Shown: positions 1-8,214 of the stretch, in pieces | How the letters are laid out: every line of letters starts with the position of its first letter | Numbering within the stretch: position 1 is the first letter of the stretch | Origin: Deinococcus rubellus | Lineage (GTDB): Bacteria; Deinococcota; Deinococci; Deinococcales; Deinococcaceae | NCBI RefSeq assembly: GCF_025244745.1 | Contig: NZ_CP104213.1 | Location: 2,673,501 to 2,737,500 of the forward strand | Direction: 5' to 3' | DNA length: 64,000 nt | Notes under the pieces: generated by a model | Seen by the model: only the letters and a program-made list of their open reading frames with translations | Databases searched by the model: none | Told to the model about the DNA's origin: nothing | Made by a program: the position numbers and the translations under genes

Positions 1-133
1 GCAGGTGGGCACCCATGTGCGAACTGAAGCTGCCAGGACGCATCTCCGTGCCTGAAGCGTAGAGCAGGCCTGCGCCGAGCAGGGCCAGGAGTGCCCCAGC
101 GAGCGGCCAGCGGTTAAGACCCAGAGCGGTCAC
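1..133 (-). CDS. CtaG-like cytochrome oxidase assembly protein, 5' end only
   Basis: Only the first 44 codons lie in the window; the gene runs off the left edge. It starts at a GTG whose last two bases overlap the TGA of the subunit III gene (GTGA overlap), so it is translationally coupled to the oxidase operon. The visible protein has a short N-terminus, one hydrophobic helix rich in Leu/Ala/Gly (about residues 10-24), then a polar stretch ending in His-Met-Gly-Ala-His. A membrane helix followed by a His-Met pair is compatible with the caa3 CtaG family of copper/assembly factors, which commonly follows coxIII in Deinococcus-Thermus. The family call is inference from position and this short motif; another small oxidase-associated membrane protein is possible. 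Confidence 0.5.
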   Translation of the reverse strand, partial: MTALGLNRWPLAGALLALLGAGLLYASGTEMRPGSFSSHMGAHL

Positions 134-792
134 GGCCCACCCCAGATGTACAGCACCAGAAACAGCACCACCCACACGGCGTCCACGAAATGCCAGTAGA
201 TGCCCAGGCCCGCCGCGAAGCCTGAGCGCTTCGGGCCGATCAGCCCCCGCAGGCGCAGAATGCCAAGAATCGTCAGCGCGACTGCGCCCAGCAGCACGTG
301 CAAGCCGTGGAGTCCGGTCACGGTGTAGAAGCCAGTGAAAAACAGGTTGGCGTCCACAGTTGCGCCCTTGGCAATCAGGCCGAGGTACTCCTGCACCTGG
401 CCGTACACGAAGACCAGACCCAGCAGGGCAGTGAGCAACGTCAGGCCGCCGGACAGCGCGGCGCGGCTCTTGAAGCGGTCGGCCAGAATCAGTGTGCCAC
501 TCGACGCCCACAGCCCCAGGCTGTACCAGAGGGTCGTGCCGGGGTCGAGGGCGCTCTGGCCGGGGCCGTGCGAGTAGCGCCGCAGGTAAATGTTGGCGAC
601 GATCAGCAAGGTAAACATCACCGTGTCGGTGGCGAGAAACACCACCATGCCCCAGAAACCGTTGGACTGCGGACTGGCGTCGGCGTACTCAGGTGGATGG
701 GCGTCGGAGAAGTGCGGCAGCACAGCACCGCCCGGTCCCGGTTCATAGTCTGGCCCGCTGAGAGACTGTCCGGCGACTGATGGTCCGGTCAT
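130..792 (-). CDS. ctaE: cytochrome c oxidase subunit III (caa3 type)
   Basis: 220-aa membrane protein, subunit III of the aa3/caa3 haem-copper oxidase. Residues 45 onward carry the family pattern: a first helix WGMVVFLATDTVMFTLLI, a middle segment with GLHGLHVLLGA, and a C-terminal helix beginning GIYWHFVDAVWVVLF. The His-Phe-Val-Asp-Ala-Val-Trp signature at the end is typical of bacterial CoxIII. With about five helices it is the shorter bacterial form. The ATG start overlaps the stop of subunit I (ATGA), which fixes the start and implies translational coupling. Subunit III is not catalytic; it stabilises the oxidase and its proton uptake path. Confidence 0.95.
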   Translation of the reverse strand: MTGPSVAGQSLSGPDYEPGPGGAVLPHFSDAHPPEYADASPQSNGFWGMVVFLATDTVMFTLLIVANIYLRRYSHGPGQSALDPGTTLWYSLGLWASSGTLILADRFKSRAALSGGLTLLTALLGLVFVYGQVQEYLGLIAKGATVDANLFFTGFYTVTGLHGLHVLLGAVALTILGILRLRGLIGPKRSGFAAGLGIYWHFVDAVWVVLFLVLYIWGGP

Positions 793-2513
793 TGGTCGTG
801 CCCCCGTTCCTCGGCGCGGATGTGGCCCTGGCCCTGCTTGTCGTGGCGCTGGGGCCGCTTGTGGTCCTGGTCTTCGGGGTGGGTCAGGTCCCACAGCGGG
901 CGGCTGGAGCGGATCGGCGGCAGCATGGTGAAGTTCTCCTTCGGCGGCGGGCTGGTCGTCAGCCAATCCAGCGTCCAGGCTTGCCAGGGGTTGTTTCCGG
1001 CCACCCGGCCCAGCTTGAAGCTGACCACCAGATTGATCAGGGTGAGCAGCAGCCCCAGACCCAGCACGAAGGCGCTGAAGGTCGAGAACATGTTCAGGGC
1101 TCCCCAGCCCGGCAGATCGGGATAGGTGTAGACCCGGCGGGGCATCCCCATCAGGCCCAGGGCGTGCTGCACCAGAAAGACGCCGTTGAAGCCCAGGGTG
1201 ATCATCCAGAAGGCGAACTTGCCGACGGATTCGCTGAGCATCCGCCCGGTCATCTTGGGGTAATAAAAATGCAGGCCCGAGAGCAGGGCGAAGAGGCTGC
1301 CGCCCATCAGAACGTAGTGAAAGTGCGCCACCACGTAATACGTATCCGTGACCTGCCAGTCGATCGGCAGCACCGCGAAGCTGACCCCGGTGACGCCGCC
1401 GAAGGTGAACTGAATCAGGAAGGCCAGCGCGTAGAGCATCGGCACCGTGAAACGGATACTGCCTTTCCAGAGGGTGGCCACCCAGTTCATGACCTTGATG
1501 CCGGTGGGCACGGCGATCAGCATGGTGCTGGCAGCGAACGCCAGATTGACCGGGCGGGCAAAACCGACGGCAAACATGTGGTGGGCATACACGGCGAAAC
1601 TCAGCACCGCGATGGCCACGGTGGACCCCGCCACGAACTCGTAGCCGAAGATCGGCTTGCGCGAGAACACCGGAATGACCTCGCTGATGATGCCCCAGGC
1701 CGGGAGAACCATGATGTAGACCTCGGGGTGGCCGAAAAACCAGAAATAATGCTGCCACAGCAGGGCGCTGCCACCGTGCGAGAAGAAATGCCCGCTGAGG
1801 ACCCGGTCCACTTCCAGCATGATCAGGGCCGCGTTGAGTGCCGGGAAAGCGAACACGATCATGAAGGCGTTGACGTAGACCATCCACGCGAACAGCGGCA
1901 TCCGCCAGAAGCCCATGCCGACGGCGCGGTAGCGGGTGGCCGTCACGATGATGTTGATGGCGGTCAGGGTGGTGCCGGTGCCGGTGAGCAGCAGCGCCAC
2001 CGCCCAGAAGTCGACGCCCAGGCTCATGCTGAAGGGCCGTTCGCTGAGAGGCGCGTAGGCGAACCAGCCTGCCGAGGGCGGGCCTTCCAGCAGACTCAGA
2101 TAGAGGGTCAGGCCGCCCAGCGCCGAGAGCCAGAAGCCGAAGGCGTTCAGGCGCGGAAAGGCCATGTCTTTGGCCCCGATTTGCAGCGGCAGCAGATAAT
2201 TGGAAAACCCCAGCAGCATCGGCATCACCGCCAGGAAAATCATGGTGGTGCCGTGCAGGGTGAAGAACTCGTTGTAGGTCGTGCCGGTCAGCAGGGTATT
2301 GCCGGGCCGGGCCAGTTGCAGCCGCATGACCAGCGCCTCCACCCCGCCCAGAAAGAAGAACAGCGAGCCGAGCGCCAGGTACATCAGGCCGATGTCTTTG
2401 TGGTTGGTCGTCGAGAGCCAGCGGGTGAAGTTGCGCGGCGCGGCTTTGGGTTCCATCTCGGCGGTGGGCAGACGCGTTTCTGGCTGGCTGATTTCAGGCT
2501 TGAGGGTGGTCAT
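789..2513 (-). CDS. ctaD: cytochrome c oxidase subunit I (caa3 type)
   Basis: 574-aa catalytic subunit that reduces O2 to water and pumps protons. All hallmark motifs are present: N-terminal TTNHKDIGLMY, low-spin haem a His in LHGTTMIFL, the CuB/Tyr crosslink motif FFGHPEVYI, the second and third CuB ligands in VYAHHMF, and the haem ligands in VVAHFHYVLMGG. About twelve membrane helices are visible. The C-terminal tail is highly charged and His-rich (residues about 545-574), unusual relative to mitochondrial-type subunits. The ATG overlaps the TGA of subunit II (ATGA), and the stop overlaps subunit III in the same way, so the three subunits are tightly coupled. Confidence 0.97.
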   Translation of the reverse strand: MTTLKPEISQPETRLPTAEMEPKAAPRNFTRWLSTTNHKDIGLMYLALGSLFFFLGGVEALVMRLQLARPGNTLLTGTTYNEFFTLHGTTMIFLAVMPMLLGFSNYLLPLQIGAKDMAFPRLNAFGFWLSALGGLTLYLSLLEGPPSAGWFAYAPLSERPFSMSLGVDFWAVALLLTGTGTTLTAINIIVTATRYRAVGMGFWRMPLFAWMVYVNAFMIVFAFPALNAALIMLEVDRVLSGHFFSHGGSALLWQHYFWFFGHPEVYIMVLPAWGIISEVIPVFSRKPIFGYEFVAGSTVAIAVLSFAVYAHHMFAVGFARPVNLAFAASTMLIAVPTGIKVMNWVATLWKGSIRFTVPMLYALAFLIQFTFGGVTGVSFAVLPIDWQVTDTYYVVAHFHYVLMGGSLFALLSGLHFYYPKMTGRMLSESVGKFAFWMITLGFNGVFLVQHALGLMGMPRRVYTYPDLPGWGALNMFSTFSAFVLGLGLLLTLINLVVSFKLGRVAGNNPWQAWTLDWLTTSPPPKENFTMLPPIRSSRPLWDLTHPEDQDHKRPQRHDKQGQGHIRAEERGHDQ

Positions 2514-3475
2514 TTCAGCGTCTCCAGATAAGCCGTGAGCTGGCGCAACTGCGCGTCGTTCAGGTGGAAATTGGGCATCCGGGTGCCGGGCTTGTAGGCA
2601 TCCGGGTTGCCCAGCCACCGCACCACGTCGCCGGGGCGGGTGCTCAGCACGCCCCCGGCCATCTGGCTGCGCGAGGCGAAATGGGTCAGGTCGGGGCCGA
2701 CGTTGCCCCTCGCGCCCAGTCCGCGCACCCGGTGGCACTCGCCGCAGCCCTGGCGCACGAACAGGGCCGCGCCCGAGGCCGCCGCGCCAGGACTGGGGGG
2801 GGCCGCCTGCCGGGCCTGGGCCGCCAGCCACGCCTGAAAGTCCTGCGGGGTCTGGGCCACCACCGTGAAGCGCATCCAGGCGTGCTGCGCTCCGCAGAAC
2901 TCGGCACAGGCCCCCAGGTAGTTGCCCGGCTTGTCGGCCTGAATCCAGACGCGGTTGTTCTGGCCCGGCACGACGTCCATCTTGCGGGCCAGCTGAGGTG
3001 CCCAGAAATCGTGGATCACGTCGGCGCTGGCGAGTTGAAGCAGCATCCGTTTGCCAGTGGGAATATGAATTTCAGTGGCGGTGCTGACCACACCCTGCCC
3101 CGCCGGATTGGACGCACGCGGGTAGCTGGCTTCCCAGAACCACTGATGCCCAGTCACCTTGATGTCGGGCGTGCCGTCTTGCCCCGTTTCGGGGTCGACC
3201 TTGTTCATCAGCCCCCAGGCCAGGCCGAACAGCAGCACCAGCACTGCTGCCGCCGCGCCCATCCAGATGATCTCGTCGCGGGCATTACCAAAAATCTGCG
3301 GCGGCTCGCCCTGCGCGCCCCGGTGCTTGAAGCGCCAGGAAAAATAGAGGGTCAGGCCAGTGACCAGCAAGAAGACCACGCCGCCCACTCCCAGCGTGAT
3401 GTAGATCAGCTCGGTGATGGGCCGGGCCAGCGGCGAGGCAGGCTGCAACACGGGAATGGTGGCGGGCAGACTCAC
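2510..3475 (-). CDS. ctaC: cytochrome c oxidase subunit II with fused cytochrome c domain
   Basis: 321-aa subunit II of a caa3 oxidase. Two N-terminal membrane helices (about 18-46 and 72-91) are followed by a cupredoxin domain with the CuA site: His in VIHDFWAP and the Cys pair in GACAEFCGAQHAWM. After a Pro/Ala linker comes a cytochrome c domain with one haem c motif CGECH (about residue 240) and a Met ligand near RMPNFHL. The fused haem lets the enzyme take electrons from soluble or membrane carriers without a separate cytochrome. The GTG start overlaps the stop of a tiny upstream ORF, and AAGGTG lies about 6 nt before it. Confidence 0.96.
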   Translation of the reverse strand: MSLPATIPVLQPASPLARPITELIYITLGVGGVVFLLVTGLTLYFSWRFKHRGAQGEPPQIFGNARDEIIWMGAAAAVLVLLFGLAWGLMNKVDPETGQDGTPDIKVTGHQWFWEASYPRASNPAGQGVVSTATEIHIPTGKRMLLQLASADVIHDFWAPQLARKMDVVPGQNNRVWIQADKPGNYLGACAEFCGAQHAWMRFTVVAQTPQDFQAWLAAQARQAAPPSPGAAASGAALFVRQGCGECHRVRGLGARGNVGPDLTHFASRSQMAGGVLSTRPGDVVRWLGNPDAYKPGTRMPNFHLNDAQLRQLTAYLETLK

Positions 3476-3516
3476 GCGGACACCTTCACGCAGGGCGTCA
3501 TCACAGCGAACAACAT
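3472..3516 (-). CDS. 14-aa micro-ORF before coxII
   Basis: Open frame MLFAVMTPCVKVSA. Its ATG overlaps the stop of the preceding 29-aa ORF (TGATG) and its TGA overlaps the GTG of coxII (GTGA). A GGAGG motif sits about 7 nt before the ATG. Translation is plausible from the ribosome-binding site and overlaps, but there is no homology evidence. It may be a coupling cistron that delivers ribosomes to the weak GTG start of coxII rather than a functional peptide. Confidence 0.4.
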   Translation of the reverse strand: MLFAVMTPCVKVSA

Positions 3517-3605
3517 CACAGTTCCTCCAGCATCTGCGCTTCGGGCCGCCAGTACCAGGGGGAAGCGCCGCCCCAGCCTTGAGCGGTCATTAAGTTGACA
3601 TTCAT
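3516..3605 (-). CDS. 29-aa Trp-rich micro-ORF between GH15 and coxII
   Basis: Small frame of 29 codons beginning MNVNLMTAQGWGGASPWYW and ending in an acidic helix-like EAQMLEEL. The ATG overlaps the stop of the upstream GH15 gene (ATGA) and is preceded by GGAGGTGA at good spacing, one of the best ribosome-binding sites in this operon. An internal ATG (MTAQ) could give a 24-aa form. It has no transmembrane helix. It could be a small accessory peptide of the oxidase or only a coupling cistron; I recognise no family. Confidence 0.45.
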   Translation of the reverse strand: MNVNLMTAQGWGGASPWYWRPEAQMLEEL

Positions 3606-5446
3606 TCAGTCACCTCCGTGCCGCTCAGCAGGGGCTGGTCATCCTGCTCAAACCTGCCCTGGGCCTGCTGCAAGTACGCCAGCGCGTTGATCAGCCCAAC
3701 GTGGCTGTACGCCTGCGGAAAGTTGCCGAGCAGATGCTCACCGTCCGGCGTGATCTCCTCGGCCAGCAGGCCCAGCGGCGAGCAGTGCCCCAGCATCTCG
3801 TCAAAGTGCTGCTGGGCCAGTTTGACCTGCCCGCAGAGGGCCTCGGCGCTGATCAGCCAGAAGCTGCACAGAATGAAATAGCCTTCCTGACCCTCCATGC
3901 CGTCGCCGCCGTTGTAGCGGCGTACCAGCGCTCCATCGGCCAGGTGTTCCTGAACTGCTTTCAAGGTGCCCAGCACCCGCACATCGTCCGGCGGCAGGAA
4001 GCCCATCAGCGGAATCATCAGCGAGGTGGCGTCGAGGGTGGTGCCGCCAAAGGTCTGGGTAAAGCTGTTCAGATCAGGGTTAAAGCCCCTGTCCAGAATC
4101 ATTTCCCGCACGGCGTCGCGCTCTTTTTTCCACTTGCCCGGCACCTTGCGCCCATTCTGCTCGCCCAGCTTCACGGCCCGGTCGAGCGCCACCCAGCACA
4201 TCAACTTGCTATAGGTATGCTGCTGACCCGGCTGCCGCGCTTCCCAGATGCCTTTATCGGGCCGTTTCCAGAGGTCACAGACCGCACCCGCCAGCCCGCT
4301 GATCTCCTGCCAGACCTGATCGTCCAGTTCCATTTTGCCGTAGCGCACCGAATCGAAATAGGCGGCCATCACCTCGCCGTAGACGTCGAGTTGCTTCTGG
4401 TTGCGTGCGCCGTTGCCGATATGCACGGGGCGCGAGCCTTTGTAACCCAACCACTTCAGGGCGCGCTCGGCAGGCACCGCTTCACCGGCGATGGTGTAGG
4501 CGATTTTGAGGTTCCTGGGCTTGCTGCGCCGACTGGCTTTTCCGAACCACTTCAGCAGATCGGCGGCTTCCTCGCGGTGCCCGAGGTGGTGCAGCGCCTG
4601 AGCGGTGAAGGTGCTGTCACGCAGCCAGCAGTAGCGGTAATCCCAGTTGCGGCTTCCGCCCAGCACTTCCGGCAACGAGGTGGTGGGGGCCGCCGCGATA
4701 GCTCCACCAGGGGAGCTGAGCAACTTGAGCACCAGGGCTGAGCGGATTTCAAGGTCGCGGTGCGGGTGGTCGCCCAGGGTGCGCCGCGATTGTCCTGCCG
4801 CGAGCCAGTTGGCCCAGGTGCGGTGGGTGTCGTCCAGAAGCTCTTTCAAAACTTCTGGCTCCAGGCTGAGCGGCTGCTCGATGAGGGCAAACCAGGCGGT
4901 CTGGTCAGGTTGCAACGTGAAATGGACCTGGGCCGCGTGCTTCTCTTTGCTCACTTCATGCGGCTGGCTGCTCCACAGAAACCACATCTGCTGGCCGTGC
5001 TGAACGCTGACCAGCCCATTCTCGGCATTGAATCTGGCCGCTTTGCCGTACTGCGGGCGCGGCGCGAAATCGGCCACCATGTCGCAGGCCGCTCCTGTGA
5101 CCTGCACCCGCCGGATCAGCCTTACAGCTTTGAGGTCACTTTGCAGAGTGCCCGCGCCCAGCGGCATAAAATCAGTGAGAGTGACCTGGCCGCTGGGCAG
5201 ATCAAAGGTGGTGTCTAGAACGTTGCTGCCTTGCCAGTAGCGCTGTTTGCCGGACGTTTCAGACTCAGCCGGTCTGATCCGCCAGAATCCAGCCTCTGCG
5301 TCAAGCAGCGCACCGAATACGCTGGGGCTGTCCAGATTGGGCAGGCACAGCCAGCTGACGCTGCCGTCCGCGCCGATCAGGGCCGCGCTGCGAAGGTCGC
5401 CGACCAGGCCGTAGTCTTCCAACCAGAGCTGCTCGGGCAGCTTCAC
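3602..5446 (-). CDS. GH15 family glycosidase (glucoamylase/trehalase-like)
   Basis: 614-aa protein of the glycoside hydrolase 15 clan, which releases glucose from alpha-glucans or, in some members, hydrolyses trehalose. Residues 8-50 form the typical N-terminal sandwich-domain start (LEDYGLVGDLRSAALIGADG, then SWLCLPNLDSPSVFG). The (alpha/alpha)6 catalytic domain begins near residue 230 and carries NWDYRYCWLRDSTF at about 267-280, the substrate-binding WLRD motif. No signal peptide is visible, so it is probably cytoplasmic. The GTG start overlaps the TGA of the upstream GH15 gene; the longer in-frame extension is that gene read in another frame. Substrate (oligosaccharide or trehalose) cannot be told from sequence alone. 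Confidence 0.9.
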   Translation of the reverse strand: MKLPEQLWLEDYGLVGDLRSAALIGADGSVSWLCLPNLDSPSVFGALLDAEAGFWRIRPAESETSGKQRYWQGSNVLDTTFDLPSGQVTLTDFMPLGAGTLQSDLKAVRLIRRVQVTGAACDMVADFAPRPQYGKAARFNAENGLVSVQHGQQMWFLWSSQPHEVSKEKHAAQVHFTLQPDQTAWFALIEQPLSLEPEVLKELLDDTHRTWANWLAAGQSRRTLGDHPHRDLEIRSALVLKLLSSPGGAIAAAPTTSLPEVLGGSRNWDYRYCWLRDSTFTAQALHHLGHREEAADLLKWFGKASRRSKPRNLKIAYTIAGEAVPAERALKWLGYKGSRPVHIGNGARNQKQLDVYGEVMAAYFDSVRYGKMELDDQVWQEISGLAGAVCDLWKRPDKGIWEARQPGQQHTYSKLMCWVALDRAVKLGEQNGRKVPGKWKKERDAVREMILDRGFNPDLNSFTQTFGGTTLDATSLMIPLMGFLPPDDVRVLGTLKAVQEHLADGALVRRYNGGDGMEGQEGYFILCSFWLISAEALCGQVKLAQQHFDEMLGHCSPLGLLAEEITPDGEHLLGNFPQAYSHVGLINALAYLQQAQGRFEQDDQPLLSGTEVTE

Positions 5447-7788
5447 GTTGAGGGCAGCTCCACCCGCCAGTTCTGGCTCTCCCAACCCGAGTCGTAGCGC
5501 CGGACAAAGTTGAGCCTGCCCCTGCCTGCCAGCTCCCGCGCCGTGAACCTGACCTGCCACAGTCCGAACTCGCCCTCCTCAGCGTCTTTGTCCTGAATGC
5601 TCGTCCACTGCCCGGCGTCTCCAAAACCAAAGTGCAGGGTGAACGGCTGGGTGTCCTGCACACTCAGGTCGAGGTTCGCCGCCAGCCTGAACACAGGCGC
5701 ATTGGTCGTCCAGAAGGTGACTTTGGGCGCGGGACTGCCGGACAGATACCGGTCTTTGACCGCTTCCAGCGTTTCGTAAGACCGACCATTCTGGCGTGCC
5801 CACAACAACTTCAGGTATTCGGCGTGCGCCCACACCAGCGGCATGGCGCTGCCCGCCGGTTTACCAGGCTCAAAGGTCTTCTCCGGCTCGGTGTCCCAGA
5901 CCTGTTCGGGAAAAAGGCCGCCGTCGCCGCTCGACCTCAGCATGGCGTCCAGGTACTCGTCCGCCGAGCCGCCCGCCAGCAGCGCCAGATGGCCGCGCTC
6001 GCCTGCCAGCAGGGGCCACAGCCGCCCGATGCCGTCGTTCAGGCCCAGAAACGGGCCACCGTCTGCCGTGTTGCCGTAGGCGTCATGCTGATAGCGGTAA
6101 TACAGCGGCCCGCTGGGTGTCTCCTTGCGGAGTTCGCCGTCCACCACCTTGAGACTGTTTTGAATACGCGGGTCGGTGGCCTGCCGCAGACCCACCCGCA
6201 CCAGATAACCGAAATCCAGGCTGACCAGGCCGCCCGCCTTGACCTTCAGATCGGCAGTGTTGGCAATGGTCACGTCCTGCTGGCCCGGCTGCTCGGCGGC
6301 CTGCGGGGCAATCCGGATGTAGTAGCCGTCGACGCCGTACTTCCCGGCCAGCGCCGCGTCCTGGCCGGTGACGTAGCACCAGCCCTCCAGGCGGGCGTTC
6401 CAGTCGTCGGCCACGGCCAGGGCCAACTCGGTTTGCGCCGGGGTGAGCCAGGACGTCGCCGCCACCAGCCCGGCAATCATGATGGCGACGGTGTAAGCGC
6501 TGATCCCGCTGTTTTCTTCCCAGCGGTCTTCCTGGCTGACTGGCCCATGCCGCAGCAAGTAGCCCACGGCCCGCGTCGCCGCCCACTCCAGGGCGCGCGC
6601 GGTAAAGTTGTCGTCCTGCTCCACTTCGCGCAACTTGGCCATCAGCAGCAGCACAAAAGCGGTTTCGTCGAGCTGATCGCCGGACCAGAACGGCTCACCG
6701 TTGGGAAAGATGTTCTGCGGCCAGTGACCGTCGGGCGACTGGGCGGCCAGCAGATAATTGAGACTGCGAACCGCGTCGTTCACCTGTCCCACCGCCAGCA
6801 GGCCGGTGGCCGCCTCCACCATGTCGCGGGGCCACACCAGATGGTAGCCCCCCAGCGAGTCGTGGGCCTGCCCGAACGGCACGCTGAGGCTGGCGACAAT
6901 CGCGCCCGCGAAGTCGCTCCCCTCATGCACCCGGATGACCTGGGCGCTGAGGCGGGCGCGGCCCGTTTCCTCGTCACTGCCGTCGGGCAGCCTGAGGCGC
7001 GAAGTCCAGGTTTTCCAGCTGGCCAGAAACTCCTCGCGTTGCAGGGCGAAGGGCCGCTGCAAGCCGCTGCGGGCGTGAATGGCCGCGCCCGGAGCGTGAT
7101 GGGCAAACGCCAGCGCCAGCGTGCCCTGGGCGTCTTTGAGTTCGGCCATCAACGCCACGGTGCCGTGTTCGGCCTTGCCGTACTGCCAGGTCATCTCGCC
7201 GTGCTGATTGAAGTCCTGCCAGCCGTCGCTGACGCCCACGAAGCCCGCGCTCATCTTGCCGAACTCGCCACTGGCCAGAAACGCCAGCGCCGAGTCACCC
7301 CGCTGGGCGTACATCACGCCGCCCTGAATCCAGGCGCTGTTGTCCTCGCCGGAGTCGGCCAGGTGGGGCGCGAGCAGCGCGTAAAGGGTGCCGCCCACGA
7401 GGTCGTAATTGATCAGCAGTGAGTCGTTTTCTATCGACGGCAAGATTTCCAGCTTGAGACTGAAGGCGGGGTCGCTGGCCAGGCGGTGTTCAATGCTGAT
7501 CAGCGGGCCGTCCTCGTGGGGCGTCAGGCTGTAGGTGCAGTCACGCTTGATATCCACCCAGCCGCCTGCCGTCTTGACGATGAAGGTCAGGTCGCGCACC
7601 TGCGGCTCGCCGGAGGACGGCCAGTAGACTTCGTTGACCACCCCGTAGCCGACGGCGGCCCGTACCCGCCCGCCGCCGAGTGCGCCGGTCACGGCGTCTT
7701 TGTCGCTGCTCGTCCAGGTGGGCTTGAGGCCAGGCCGTCCGGGAGCCTCGGAAGCGTGCAGTGGGGGTTGGATGCTGGGCTGAGACAT
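5443..7788 (-). CDS. GH15 glucodextranase/glucoamylase-like enzyme
   Basis: 781-aa protein with an N-terminal beta-sandwich domain (about 25-270, with GYGVVNEVYWPSSGEPQVRD), a GH15 (alpha/alpha)6 barrel with YHLVWPRDMVEA at 315-326 and the acid-bearing DRWEENSG at about 421-428, and a C-terminal beta domain (about 690-781). This domain order matches bacterial glucodextranases and glucoamylases that attack alpha-1,6 or alpha-1,4 glucans from the non-reducing end. No signal peptide is seen. It starts 2 nt after the stop of the ASRT gene, with CGGAG upstream, and its stop overlaps the next GH15 gene, so both glycosidases are made from one transcript. Confidence 0.9.
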   Translation of the reverse strand: MSQPSIQPPLHASEAPGRPGLKPTWTSSDKDAVTGALGGGRVRAAVGYGVVNEVYWPSSGEPQVRDLTFIVKTAGGWVDIKRDCTYSLTPHEDGPLISIEHRLASDPAFSLKLEILPSIENDSLLINYDLVGGTLYALLAPHLADSGEDNSAWIQGGVMYAQRGDSALAFLASGEFGKMSAGFVGVSDGWQDFNQHGEMTWQYGKAEHGTVALMAELKDAQGTLALAFAHHAPGAAIHARSGLQRPFALQREEFLASWKTWTSRLRLPDGSDEETGRARLSAQVIRVHEGSDFAGAIVASLSVPFGQAHDSLGGYHLVWPRDMVEAATGLLAVGQVNDAVRSLNYLLAAQSPDGHWPQNIFPNGEPFWSGDQLDETAFVLLLMAKLREVEQDDNFTARALEWAATRAVGYLLRHGPVSQEDRWEENSGISAYTVAIMIAGLVAATSWLTPAQTELALAVADDWNARLEGWCYVTGQDAALAGKYGVDGYYIRIAPQAAEQPGQQDVTIANTADLKVKAGGLVSLDFGYLVRVGLRQATDPRIQNSLKVVDGELRKETPSGPLYYRYQHDAYGNTADGGPFLGLNDGIGRLWPLLAGERGHLALLAGGSADEYLDAMLRSSGDGGLFPEQVWDTEPEKTFEPGKPAGSAMPLVWAHAEYLKLLWARQNGRSYETLEAVKDRYLSGSPAPKVTFWTTNAPVFRLAANLDLSVQDTQPFTLHFGFGDAGQWTSIQDKDAEEGEFGLWQVRFTARELAGRGRLNFVRRYDSGWESQNWRVELPST

Positions 7789-7790
7789 GG

Positions 7791-8195
7791 TTACTCCGTG
7801 TAAGCGATGGTGCTGAGCAGCGCGTTCTCAGCCTGACGCGAATCCAGGCGGGTGTGCTGGACGATGATGGGCGTATCCGAGCGGATCACCGAGGCGTAGG
7901 CGGTGCTGACAGGAATGGGTTCGGGGTCGGTGAGGGTGTTGAAGCGCTGGTGCAGGGTGCGCCTCGCGCCGACGGTCAGTTTGTAAGGCCCGATGGGGTC
8001 ACGGTCTTCAAAGTAGATGGTGATTTCCACGTGCGCGTCGCGGTCGTTGGGGTTGAGGATGCAGGCCGCCTCGTGCGAGAGCAGCTCTGGCTCGGGACCG
8101 TGACTCCAGCCGGGAATCCAGCCCTCGGGAATGGCCCAGACGAGTTTGCCGATGTCGCTGTGTGACGGGTGGTCGGTTGATGGATGGTTGGTCAT
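7791..8195 (-). CDS. Anabaena sensory rhodopsin transducer (ASRT) family protein
   Basis: 134-aa soluble beta-rich protein. The conserved core is unmistakable: GKLVWAIPEGWIPGW near residue 16, then GPEPELLSHEAACILNPND, DAHVEITIYFEDRDPIGPYK, and the C-terminal VQHTRLDSRQAENALLSTIA. In Anabaena the homologue binds the cytoplasmic face of a sensory rhodopsin, but most family members occur without rhodopsin and have been proposed to bind small molecules such as sugars. Here it lies between a GMC oxidoreductase and two GH15 glycosidases, with AGGAGG before the ATG. A sugar-linked sensory or regulatory role is inference from this neighbourhood. Confidence 0.92.
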   Translation of the reverse strand: MTNHPSTDHPSHSDIGKLVWAIPEGWIPGWSHGPEPELLSHEAACILNPNDRDAHVEITIYFEDRDPIGPYKLTVGARRTLHQRFNTLTDPEPIPVSTAYASVIRSDTPIIVQHTRLDSRQAENALLSTIAYTE

Positions 8196-8214
8196 GGGTG
8201 CGCCTCCTGGGTGG

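Noticed and set aside
780..2531. 583-codon open frame on the plus strand
   Set aside because: Antisense shadow of coxI; His/Gln/Gly-rich with no domain.
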